Shown here: piece after piece, positions 1-6,334 of the stretch
Position numbering within the stretch: the stretch's first letter is position 1
Layout: every line of letters starts with the position of its first letter
Assembly: GCA_937872125.1 (NCBI GenBank)
Contig: CALMNY010000425.1
Location: 1-8,523, forward strand
DNA from: an uncultured Candidatus Competibacteraceae bacterium
Lineage (GTDB): Bacteria; Pseudomonadota; Gammaproteobacteria; Competibacterales; Competibacteraceae
Direction: 5' to 3'
Length of the DNA stretch: 8,523 nucleotides
Translations under genes and position numbers: made by a program
Notes under the pieces: model-generated
What the model was told of the DNA's origin: nothing
What the model saw: only the letters and a program-made list of their open reading frames with translations
Database searches by the model: none

Positions 1-893
1 TCCGCCCGTCCGAAATCACCCCGCCCGAACTGTACGCCCGCCGCCGCGAGTTCCTGAAAACCGCTGCGGTGTTGAGCGCCGCCGCCCTGTTGCCGTCCGT
101 CCTGGGCGGAACTTCAGCGCAAGCAGCCCCCGACGACGATCTCAAACCGACGTCCTACAAAGACATCACGTCCTACAACAACTTCTACGAATTCGGCCTC
201 AGCAAGAGCGACCTGACCAAGTACGCGGGTGGTCTGAAAACCAAGCCCTGGACGGTGGCGGTCGAAGGCCATTGCGAAAAGCCGGGCCAGTACGCGCTGG
301 AAGATATCCTGGCCCCGCACGCGACCGAGGAACGCATCTACCGGCTGCGCTGCGTGGAAGGCTGGTCCATGGTGATACCGTGGCTGGGCATTCCATTGCA
401 CAAAATTCTGCCGCGCTTCCAGCCGACCGCCAGCGCCAAGTACGTCGAGTTCACCACCCTGCTCGACCCAGCGCAAATGCCGGGACAACGCACCCGCCTG
501 CTGAACTGGCCCTACGTCGAGGGGCTGCGCATGGACGAGGCCATGCACCCGCTCACCCTGCTGGCGACCGGGCTGTATGGCAAGGAACTGCCCACGCAGA
601 ACGGTGCGCCGCTGCGGCTGGTCGTACCGTGGAAATACGGCTTCAAGAGCATCAAATCCATCGTGAAAATCCGCTTTACCGAGCAGCCGCCCCGCACCAC
701 CTGGGCCAGCGAAAGTCCGAGCGAATATGGCTTCTACGCCAACGTCAATCCCGAAGTGGACCACCCGCGCTGGAGTCAGAAACGGGAGCAGCGCATCGGC
801 GATCTCCAGCGCCGCAATACGCTGCTGTTCAATGGCTATGCCGAGCAGGTGGCCAGCCTGTACGCCGGGATGGATCTGCGCACCCATTTCTGA
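1..893 (+). CDS. msrP: Protein-methionine-sulfoxide reductase, molybdopterin catalytic subunit MsrP (5' end cut by window)
   Basis: MsrP (formerly YedY) reduces methionine sulfoxide in periplasmic proteins, using a mononuclear molybdenum cofactor and electrons from the quinol-linked membrane haem protein MsrQ. The frame is open from base 3, so the start lies upstream of the window; relatives suggest that only about ten residues are missing. A twin-arginine export motif (RRREFLK, bases 39-59) is followed by a hydrophobic Ala/Leu stretch and an AQAA cleavage-like site, so the enzyme is exported folded by Tat. Diagnostic blocks read YNNFYEFGL, then [15 protein letters not shown] with the molybdenum-ligand Cys at 351-353, then [29 protein letters not shown] and [17 protein letters not shown], all close to E. 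coli MsrP to the last residues. The GTG at 69 is internal to the signal sequence and is not the start. msrQ often follows msrP, but the next gene here is unrelated, so msrQ must lie upstream or elsewhere. I see no convincing terminator after the stop. Confidence 0.96.
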   Translation, partial: RPSEITPPELYARRREFLKTAAVLSAAALLPSVLGGTSAQAAPDDDLKPTSYKDITSYNNFYEFGLSKSDLTKYAGGLKTKPWTVAVEGHCEKPGQYALEDILAPHATEERIYRLRCVEGWSMVIPWLGIPLHKILPRFQPTASAKYVEFTTLLDPAQMPGQRTRLLNWPYVEGLRMDEAMHPLTLLATGLYGKELPTQNGAPLRLVVPWKYGFKSIKSIVKIRFTEQPPRTTWASESPSEYGFYANVNPEVDHPRWSQKREQRIGDLQRRNTLLFNGYAEQVASLYAGMDLRTHF

Positions 894-985
894 GCGGACA
901 ACGGCGAGGGTCTGCATCCTGATCGTTTGCCCTTGAAGACCGGCTAAACTGAACTCTGATTGACCGCGACGGTTTTCCCAAAGAC

Positions 986-989
986 GAGG
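986..989 (+). promoter_or_regulatory. Shine-Dalgarno site of the DUF7931-like gene
   Basis: GAGG lies 8 bases before the ATG at 998. This supports that start and makes the 104-base gap after msrP a true intergenic stretch. No good -35/-10 pair is visible in the gap, so the gene may depend on read-through from msrP or on a non-consensus promoter. Confidence 0.55.
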
Positions 990-997
990 TAACGGCG

Positions 998-1504
998 ATG
1001 GCGAACGATGACCGCGATTCCACGATAGTACTGAATGGGCTGGACGACAGCCGGCGGGCCTTACTGGACCTGATCGAGAACATGCGGCGCACCTTGTATC
1101 TATACACACCGCTGGTGCGACCTGAGTTATACAACGATCCCGACATTCTCGCCGCTATCCGCACCCGGATCGTGAACCAGCCCCGGATTCGCTTCCATTT
1201 GCTGTTACCGTCCGCCCGAGACTGGCGCAGCGATAACCCGGGGCTGGTGCGCTTGAGCGAACGGCTGACCACCGCCCTGATCCTGCGCACCCCCAACCGG
1301 TCCGAAATTCCGGACTCGCCTGAACTGGGCCAAGCGTTCGCCATCGCGGACGAAAGATTGTTGCTGCGCTTCAGCGACCCACGCCGTTTGCTCGGCGAAT
1401 ATGAACGTCAGCCCAGCGATCAAATGAAGGAACTGCTGGAACTGTTCCAGATGCTCTGGAATCGGTCGCAGGCTGATCCGGAACTGCGCCGGCTGGGAAT
1501 TTAG
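998..1504 (+). CDS. DUF7931 / phospholipase-D-like domain protein, function unknown
   Basis: This is a 168-residue soluble protein with no signal peptide or membrane helix. It resembles the family I know as DUF7931, which occurs alone or behind a GNAT acetyltransferase domain in gammaproteobacteria and looks like one half of a phospholipase-D fold. The visible features are an early block LYLYTPLVRPELYND (residues about 33-47), a strand RIRFHLLLPSARDW (63-76), a segment RLSERLTTALILRTP (85-99), a strand AFAIADERLLLRF (113-125), and an acidic helix ending LWNRSQADPELRRLGI, which matches my memory of the family's C-terminal pattern. The catalytic HKD motif (HxKxxxxD) of active phospholipase D enzymes is absent, so hydrolase activity should not be assumed. 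The gene is about half the size of the GNAT-fused form. Its stop codon interlocks with that of nudF on the other strand. The family assignment is from memory; no substrate can be inferred. Confidence 0.75.
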   Translation: MANDDRDSTIVLNGLDDSRRALLDLIENMRRTLYLYTPLVRPELYNDPDILAAIRTRIVNQPRIRFHLLLPSARDWRSDNPGLVRLSERLTTALILRTPNRSEIPDSPELGQAFAIADERLLLRFSDPRRLLGEYERQPSDQMKELLELFQMLWNRSQADPELRRLGI

Positions 1505-2115
1505 GCCAGAGCCACGCCCCACCGTTCCAGCAGCTTCATCCGGTTCAATTCCAGCCATTGCAGGGCGATAATTGGCGCGGCGGAATTGATCCGGCCGGAA
1601 TCCAGCAATTCCAGCGCTGCCGCGCGGGAAACCACATGCACGCGGATGTCCTCGTGTTCCGCGGCGACACCGCGTATGCCCGGAATCACGGTCGAGGCAT
1701 CCACCCGTCCGCAGAACAGGGTGATGCTCTCCGAGGTGCCGCCCGGACTGACCAGATACTGGCGAATCGGCATGAGGTCGAGGAGTTCGCAACCGGCTTC
1801 CTCGACGGTTTCCCGCCGCGCCACTTCCTCGGTAGTCTCGCCGGGATGATCAATAATGCCGGCGACGATCTCCAGTAACCAGGGACCGCCGGGAAACTCC
1901 ACCGCGCCTACCCGGAACTGTTCCAGCAAAACCAACTGGTCGCGTTCGGGGTCATAGAGCAGGACGGCGACGGCATGGCCGCGCTCCAAACACTCGCGCA
2001 CCATCTCCGCACTCCAGCCGCCCGCAAACAGTTCGTGCCGCAGCCGGTATTTTTCCAGCCGAAAAAAGCCGCGATAGCCGCTGGACTGATCAAGGATTTC
2101 AAACTGATAGTTCAT
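1501..2115 (-). CDS. nudF: ADP-ribose pyrophosphatase, Nudix hydrolase NudF
   Basis: NudF hydrolyses ADP-ribose to AMP and ribose 5-phosphate in the cytoplasm and needs Mg2+. The 204-residue protein matches E. coli NudF (209) along its length: YRGFFRLEKYRLRHELF near the start, FERGHA-type ECLERGHAVAVLL, PWLLEIVAGII, the Nudix box from G86 to C109 with RETVEEAG, the substrate loop SPGGTSE (123-129), EDIRVHVVSR (155-164) and IIALQWLEL near the end. The Nudix box has six residues rather than the canonical five between its first Gly (G86) and the first Glu (E93), and Cys109 takes the last hydrophobic position. I chose the ATG at 2115 because the alignment begins there; a GTG at 2133 would add six residues. 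Neither start has a strong Shine-Dalgarno site. The gene converges on the DUF7931 gene and diverges from the lipoprotein gene. Confidence 0.95.
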   Translation of the reverse strand: MNYQFEILDQSSGYRGFFRLEKYRLRHELFAGGWSAEMVRECLERGHAVAVLLYDPERDQLVLLEQFRVGAVEFPGGPWLLEIVAGIIDHPGETTEEVARRETVEEAGCELLDLMPIRQYLVSPGGTSESITLFCGRVDASTVIPGIRGVAAEHEDIRVHVVSRAAALELLDSGRINSAAPIIALQWLELNRMKLLERWGVALA

Positions 2116-2144
2116 GAGTAGAATGTCTCGCACGGGTGAGAAGG

Positions 2145-2690
2145 ATGGACCGATTGAATACCGATTGTAATCCAGGGTGGCGAGCGCAGCGGCAACCGTC
2201 GTTGCCCACGGTTACCCTCAATGGCATCCACTGGCCACCGTGGATCGTTCTGGCGCTGGCGCTGCTGCTGGCCGCCTGCTCGCGCGACGCAGCTTCGCCC
2301 GAGGCCCAAATCCGGGCGCTGGTCGCCCAGGCCCAAGTCGCGGCTGAGGCGCGTGACGCGCCGGCCCTGCGCGCGCTGATCGCCGCCGACTACGCCGATG
2401 CGCAAGGCAACGACCACAAGGCGATAGAAAATCTGATCCGGCTACACCTGCTGCGTAATCAGACCATTCACTTGTTTATCCGAATCGGCGCTATTGCCTT
2501 CCCCCAACCGGACCGCGCCACCGTCCGGGTGGCGGCGGCGATGGCCGGTCGGCCCGTGGCGAGCGTCGGCGAACTGGCCGGAATGAATGCGGATCTGTAT
2601 CGTTTTGACCTTGAACTGGTTCAGCGCGACGGTGAATGGCACGTGCAGCGCGCCACCTGGGAACCGGCGCGGCTGGATGATTTCTGGTAA
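2145..2690 (+). CDS. Putative outer-membrane lipoprotein with an NTF2-like body
   Basis: A hydrophobic stretch (IVLALALLL) leads into the lipobox LAAC, with the acylated Cys at 2277-2279 followed by Ser, which favours sorting to the outer membrane. The mature part is about 138 residues: an N-terminal helix typical of NTF2-like folds (SPEAQIRALVAQAQVAAEARD), then ALRALIAADYADAQG, LIRLHLLRNQTIHLFIRIGAI and a strand-rich half ending RFDLELVQRDGEWHVQRATWEP. This resembles the 'nuclear transport factor 2 family' lipoproteins of gammaproteobacteria, which have no fixed function. The start is uncertain. ATG 2145, with GGTGAG just upstream, leaves 44 residues before the Cys, which is long for a lipoprotein signal. 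GTG 2136 is longer still. TTG 2202 would give a normal-length signal but has no clear ribosome site and no basic residue. A link to the protease pair downstream is possible but unproven. Confidence 0.7.
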   Translation: MDRLNTDCNPGWRAQRQPSLPTVTLNGIHWPPWIVLALALLLAACSRDAASPEAQIRALVAQAQVAAEARDAPALRALIAADYADAQGNDHKAIENLIRLHLLRNQTIHLFIRIGAIAFPQPDRATVRVAAAMAGRPVASVGELAGMNADLYRFDLELVQRDGEWHVQRATWEPARLDDFW

Positions 2691-2796
2691 TTCGGTCAAA
2701 AGTCACAAGATTAAGGCACGATCATTGCTTAGAATTCTGATGCTTAAATGACACTCAGGAAGCCAGCGCTCGCTAGCTGCTCCAGTCAGTCTGTAA

Positions 2797-2802
2797 AGGG
2801 GA
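2797..2802 (+). promoter_or_regulatory. Shine-Dalgarno site of the S8 protease gene
   Basis: AGGGGA lies 6 bases before the ATG at 2809. It is one of the best ribosome sites in the window and fixes the protease start. The 118-base gap before it (2691-2808) is AT-richer than its surroundings, especially about 2700-2760, and probably holds the promoter, although no -35/-10 pair stands out. Confidence 0.65.
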
Positions 2803-2808
2803 TATTGA

Positions 2809-4806
2809 ATGAAATCGAAGCGATTGCAACAGACAGTGCTCATCCTGGGGGTGGCCGGCTTGCCGCTGCAAGCCAGCATCGGCGACACCCCTCTGACCCT
2901 GTCGCCAGCCGCCGCCAGCGACGCTATGTTCCAGACGGCGGTTGAAACCGCGCTGGACAGCGACAACGGCGCCGATCCCGCCGCCGTCTTCATTGCCAAC
3001 GATACCGCCACCACCGCCCAGACCCTTGCCAATCCCGTCACGCTGACGGGTTATGTCAATCAGCCCGGCAGTGGTTCCGAGGGTCAGTCGCGCGCCGCCG
3101 GCGACCTGGTGGACGTGTATCGGGTCAATTTGAACGCGGGTGACCGGGTCACGCTGACCATCGCCGGCGATGGCGTCCAGGATGATCTGGAGCTGGGAAT
3201 GGCCGATCTGGAGGGCCATCTGCTCGACGCTTCGACGGGTCAGGGCCGGGTGGAAGCGCTAACCGTCAAAGCCGATGGCGAGGCGCTGGTGCTGGTGGGA
3301 GCGCATCGAGGTGCATCCCGTTATGAACTGACCCTTGGCGCGGCGCGAGGTCCACTTCCCTTCAGCCTGCGCTTGAGCGACCGGTTTGCCCCCGGCGAAG
3401 TGATCGTGCGTTTCCTGGACCAGCCCGCGGAAACCAGGGGCGGCTTGCGAACCCTGGCGCGGGCGCTAGGCAAATTCGCGGGCCGGGAACGCGAAACCCG
3501 GCAGCGGAATACTCTGCTGGAACTGGCGGAATTGAAACAGGCGCAAGTCGAACGGTCGCCGACCCGCGACGACTCATCCAGTTTCCCTGGCGGATTCCAG
3601 CCCACTGATCCGGCGACCCAGACCAAACTGGACACCTTGCATCAGGTCAAGGCACTCACTCTGGACCCGGAAGTGGCGTCCGCTGAACCGAACTACATCC
3701 GCCACATCCTGTTCACCCCCAATGATCCGTATTATAAATACCAGTGGCACTATACCCAGATCAATCTGCCGCAAACCTGGGATATAACCACCGGCGCTAA
3801 TGCGATCGTGGCGGTCATTGACACCGGCGTGGCGCTGGGTCATCCCGATTTGCAGGGACAGTTGGTGGCTGGATACGACTTCGTCCGGGATCCGGCCAAT
3901 GCCGGCGACGGCGACGGCATTGACCCAAATCCCAACGATCCGGGCGATCACTCTAACTCCGATGGCAGCAGTTCCTTCCACGGCACCCATGTCACCGGCA
4001 CCGTGGTGGCGGCGACCAACAACGCGGTGGGCGGGTCCGGTGTCGCTTTTGGCGCCAGGGTGATGCCCTTGCGGGTCTGCGGCAGAAGCGACTGCAATTT
4101 CTACGATATCGAACAGGCGGTGCGTTTCGCCGCCGGGCTGGCGAACGATTCGGGCACGGTGCCGGCGCGCCGCGCGGATGTGATCAACGCCAGCTTGGGC
4201 GGCGCCACGCCCTCGCCGACCGAACAATCCGTCTACAGCCAAGCCCTGGCCGCTGGCGTCATCATCGTGGCCGCCGCCGGCAATGACGGCACCAATGAAA
4301 TGAACTATCCGGCCGCTCTGAACGGCGTCATCGCGGTCGGCGCCGTGGACAGCAGCAAGGCTCGGGCGACCTACTCCAACTTCGGCTCCTGGGTCACCCT
4401 GGTCGCGCCAGGCGGTAATGCGCGGCAGGATGTCAATGGCGACGGTCAGGTAGATGGGGTGCTGAGCACAGTGGCCAAGGATACCGGTGGTACGTTGGTC
4501 TACGATTACGAACTCTGGCAAGGCACCTCGATGGCGACGCCGCATGTAGCAGGGGTCATGGCGCTGATGAAGGCGGTTGCACCCAGTCTGACGCCGCAAA
4601 CGGTTATGAGCCTGCTCACCAGCGGCGCGCTCACCGATGATCTGGGAGCGGCGGGCAAGGACGACCAGTTCGGCTACGGTCTGATCAACGCCAGTAAAGC
4701 GGTCGCCGCCGTCGGCGGTAACCCAGGGTCGGGGGCATTCAAGACGATTGATTCCAGCCTGCTGGGTTTTGGGGTCAACGTTGGCACCATGGTCCCCATC
4801 CAATGA
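2809..4806 (+). CDS. Secreted subtilisin-like serine protease (peptidase family S8)
   Basis: An exported serine endopeptidase of 665 residues. Order: a short Sec signal (KSKR, then VLILGVAGLPL, cleavage probably near residue 22); a beta-rich region of about residues 57-177 resembling a pre-peptidase C-terminal (PPC) domain (VDVYRVNLNAGDRVTLTI); an inhibitory prodomain of about 193-300, beginning FAPGEVIVRF and ending DPEVASAEPNYIRH; and the catalytic domain, about 304-640. The triad is complete: Asp338 (VAVIDTGV), His391 (HGTHVTGT) and Ser574 (GTSMATPHVAG), with oxyanion-hole Asn492 (AAAGNDG). Cys424 and Cys429 could form a small disulfide. An acidic insert (about 365-385) and the loop DVNGDGQVDG (541-550) are possible calcium sites. 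A tail of some 25 residues ends the protein where many relatives carry a further beta domain. Autoprocessing at the prodomain/catalytic boundary is expected from the family. The stop overlaps the start of the PrcB-like lipoprotein gene (ATGA), so the two are very probably co-translated. Substrates cannot be read from the sequence. Confidence 0.96.
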   Translation: MKSKRLQQTVLILGVAGLPLQASIGDTPLTLSPAAASDAMFQTAVETALDSDNGADPAAVFIANDTATTAQTLANPVTLTGYVNQPGSGSEGQSRAAGDLVDVYRVNLNAGDRVTLTIAGDGVQDDLELGMADLEGHLLDASTGQGRVEALTVKADGEALVLVGAHRGASRYELTLGAARGPLPFSLRLSDRFAPGEVIVRFLDQPAETRGGLRTLARALGKFAGRERETRQRNTLLELAELKQAQVERSPTRDDSSSFPGGFQPTDPATQTKLDTLHQVKALTLDPEVASAEPNYIRHILFTPNDPYYKYQWHYTQINLPQTWDITTGANAIVAVIDTGVALGHPDLQGQLVAGYDFVRDPANAGDGDGIDPNPNDPGDHSNSDGSSSFHGTHVTGTVVAATNNAVGGSGVAFGARVMPLRVCGRSDCNFYDIEQAVRFAAGLANDSGTVPARRADVINASLGGATPSPTEQSVYSQALAAGVIIVAAAGNDGTNEMNYPAALNGVIAVGAVDSSKARATYSNFGSWVTLVAPGGNARQDVNGDGQVDGVLSTVAKDTGGTLVYDYELWQGTSMATPHVAGVMALMKAVAPSLTPQTVMSLLTSGALTDDLGAAGKDDQFGYGLINASKAVAAVGGNPGSGAFKTIDSSLLGFGVNVGTMVPIQ

Positions 4807-5303
4807 AGCGTCAGAGTCGGATCGGCATCCTGGCGCTGATGGTCATGGCCGGCTGCGCCCCGCCCGGCAGTCCGGTGGCCGGCGACGCTGCCCTGCCGAT
4901 CACGGCGTTAGCCAACCAGAACCAGTGCGGCGCGCTGGACCAGCCCGCAGTGCGCTGGATCAGCGATTCGGGCGCATGGCGCGCGCTCTACGCGCAGATC
5001 AACCGCCAGCGAATGAATCCACCGCCCCCGCCGCCGGTGGATTTTCCCCGCACGGGGGTGTTGCTGATCGCAATGGGCCAGCGCTCCACCGCCGGTTATG
5101 GATTGGCGCTGGCTGATGAGGTCGCCACGGTGCGCGGGGGGATGTTGACCGTGCGAGTGAGTTGGCGCGAACCGCTGCCCGGCGCGCGGCGGGCGCAGGT
5201 CATGACCAACCCCTGCCTGCTGGCGACTCTGCCGGATGCTGGATTTACGCAGATGCAGGTGCTGGATCAGGAGGGACAGGTGCGGTTGGAGGGAGAACGC
5301 TAG
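4803..5303 (+). CDS. PrcB-like lipoprotein, putative partner of the S8 protease
   Basis: A 166-residue lipoprotein. A short basic start (MKRQSR) and hydrophobic core lead to the lipobox MAGC with Cys18 followed by Ala, predicting an outer-membrane anchor. After a variable region and a run of six prolines (73-78) comes a domain of about residues 82-155 that matches the PrcB C-terminal family as I know it: GVLLIAMGQRSTAGYGLAL, GMLTVRVSWREPLPG and VMTNPCLLATLP, corresponding to the family's G-x-GY strand, V-x-V strand with P and T-[NS]-P signature. PrcB is a lipoprotein needed for the subtilisin-like dentilisin complex of Treponema denticola. Here the partner protease is the immediately preceding gene, sharing ATGA, which strongly suggests a functional pair: perhaps a chaperone, anchor or regulator of the protease (inference). 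Cys42 and Cys138 may form a disulfide. The 3' end runs 59 bases into the 3' end of mtfA on the other strand. Confidence 0.82.
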   Translation: MKRQSRIGILALMVMAGCAPPGSPVAGDAALPITALANQNQCGALDQPAVRWISDSGAWRALYAQINRQRMNPPPPPPVDFPRTGVLLIAMGQRSTAGYGLALADEVATVRGGMLTVRVSWREPLPGARRAQVMTNPCLLATLPDAGFTQMQVLDQEGQVRLEGER

Positions 5304-6066
5304 CCTGCCGGGCCAGCGGGTCCTGCCGGTAAAACGCCCGCATTTGAATATAAACAGCGGGATAGGCGTCGGCGATCACCGCCGGCGTTTCAAAAAACGC
5401 TTCGCTGGCGACGGCGAAGAACTCGGCCGGGCTGTCAGCGGCATAAGGATCCAGCGCCGTTGGCCGCCCCCGCTCCACCTGCCGACCCAGGTGATCATAG
5501 GCCGCGGTAAAAGCGCGGCTCCAATGCTGCGCCGTCATGCCCCGGTGCAACGGCGGCAGCCCGTTGACCGCACCGGTCAGCATGTCCAGCTTGTGCGCCA
5601 TTTCGTGAATCACCACGTTCAGGCCCGGCTGGTCGAGCGTGTCCACGATGTCGGCCCAGGACAGGATGACCGGACCGCGCTCCCAGGCTTCGCCGATCAG
5701 CGGCCGGTGAACACTGTGAACCAGGCCATTGGCGTCGGTGTATTCGTGATGGGCGAGAAAGCCTTCAGGATACAAAATCACCGCGCGCCAGTCCTGATAG
5801 TAGTCCAGCCCCAGGTTGAGAATCGGCAGACAGGCCTGAACAGCGATCAACGGCCCCATTTCCGGCGTCAGTTCGAGTCCACCCGCCAAATCCAGCGCCT
5901 TTTCCGCCAGAAACAGCGTCGTCAGATCGTGCAACCGTTCCAGTTCTACCGGGGTCAGGCCCGCCAGCGCCGGCACATAAGCGACCGTCGCCCGCCATTC
6001 CGCTTCCGGAAGCCGCGCGTGTTCAAGCCGCCGCCGCCGGCGCCAGTTCTGGAACAGTCCAAACAT
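5245..6066 (-). CDS. mtfA: MtfA family zinc-dependent peptidase
   Basis: MtfA (YeeI) of E. coli is a cytoplasmic zinc aminopeptidase-like protein that also binds the glucose repressor Mlc and thereby affects ptsG. This 273-residue homologue has the family's basic start (MFGLFQNWRRRRR), the region LLAVQACLPILN-like IAVQACLPILNLGLDYY (74-90), VILYPEGF, and the gluzincin motif HEMAHKLD with His154, Glu155 and His158. The third zinc ligand is probably Glu215 in DSPAEFFAVASEAFF, at a spacing like that of Glu212 in the E. coli enzyme. The C-terminal tail after about residue 252 is rich in Pro and Ala; most of it is encoded opposite the end of the PrcB-like gene, and it is probably dispensable. The ATG at 6066 fits the family start, although no strong ribosome site precedes it. 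The gene lies 13 bases after an 81-residue membrane protein gene, probably in one operon. Whether an Mlc-type repressor is its partner here is unknown. Confidence 0.95.
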   Translation of the reverse strand: MFGLFQNWRRRRRLEHARLPEAEWRATVAYVPALAGLTPVELERLHDLTTLFLAEKALDLAGGLELTPEMGPLIAVQACLPILNLGLDYYQDWRAVILYPEGFLAHHEYTDANGLVHSVHRPLIGEAWERGPVILSWADIVDTLDQPGLNVVIHEMAHKLDMLTGAVNGLPPLHRGMTAQHWSRAFTAAYDHLGRQVERGRPTALDPYAADSPAEFFAVASEAFFETPAVIADAYPAVYIQMRAFYRQDPLARQASVLPPTAPVPPDPAPASA

Positions 6067-6079
6067 GGCGGCGCGCTAT

Positions 6080-6325
6080 TCAGTCCGGCGCTTTTTTACC
6101 TTGAGCGCGAGCTTCCTGCACCCGCGCCAGATAACGATCCGACCAGCGCGCCAAGGCATAGATCGGATAGCCGATCACCATCACCGCCAACAGGATGAAC
6201 AGGATCAGCGCGACCGCCTTGGGCAACCGTCCCCACCATTCGGTGACGAAATAAACCAGCCCCCACCCCAGCAGGCCAGTGATGCCAAGCGAAACCAGAA
6301 GAGCCGGAATGTCGTCGCGGTGCAT
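6080..6325 (-). CDS. Small two-helix inner-membrane protein, function unknown
   Basis: An 81-residue protein with two clear hydrophobic segments, about residues 8-28 (ALLVSLGITGLLGWGLVYFV) and 37-58 (AVALILFILLAVMVIGYPIY), joined by a short loop EWWGRLPK. It ends in a basic, charged tail (ARWSDRYLARVQEARAQGKK). By the positive-inside rule the tail faces the cytoplasm, which would put both ends there. I do not recognise a named family. It is probably real: it is the first gene of an apparent operon with mtfA (13-base gap), and its hydrophobic/charged layout is that of a membrane protein rather than of a shadow frame. The ribosome site is weak (GGA about 10 bases before the ATG). A role in membrane recruitment of MtfA is only a guess from position. 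Confidence 0.75.
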   Translation of the reverse strand: MHRDDIPALLVSLGITGLLGWGLVYFVTEWWGRLPKAVALILFILLAVMVIGYPIYALARWSDRYLARVQEARAQGKKAPD

Positions 6326-6334
6326 GAGTTAGTC

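Noticed and set aside
114..1109. Minus-strand open frame opposite msrP and the start of the DUF7931 gene
   Set aside because: It crosses a real gene boundary and has no domain or ribosome site; it is a shadow of GC-rich coding DNA.
3574..4803. Long open frame (409 codons) on the minus strand
   Set aside because: It lies entirely opposite the S8 protease, whose motifs are unmistakable. The translation is His/Arg/Gly-rich with no recognisable domain, as expected for the complement of GC-rich codons.
4803..4806. ATGA junction as a frameshift splitting one longer protein
   Set aside because: The second frame begins with its own signal peptide and lipobox (Cys18), so it is a separate lipoprotein gene.
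5236..6198. Plus-strand open frame of 320 codons over mtfA
   Set aside because: The complementary strand encodes MtfA with HEMAH and other conserved blocks; this frame is Arg/Gln/Pro-rich and unrecognisable.
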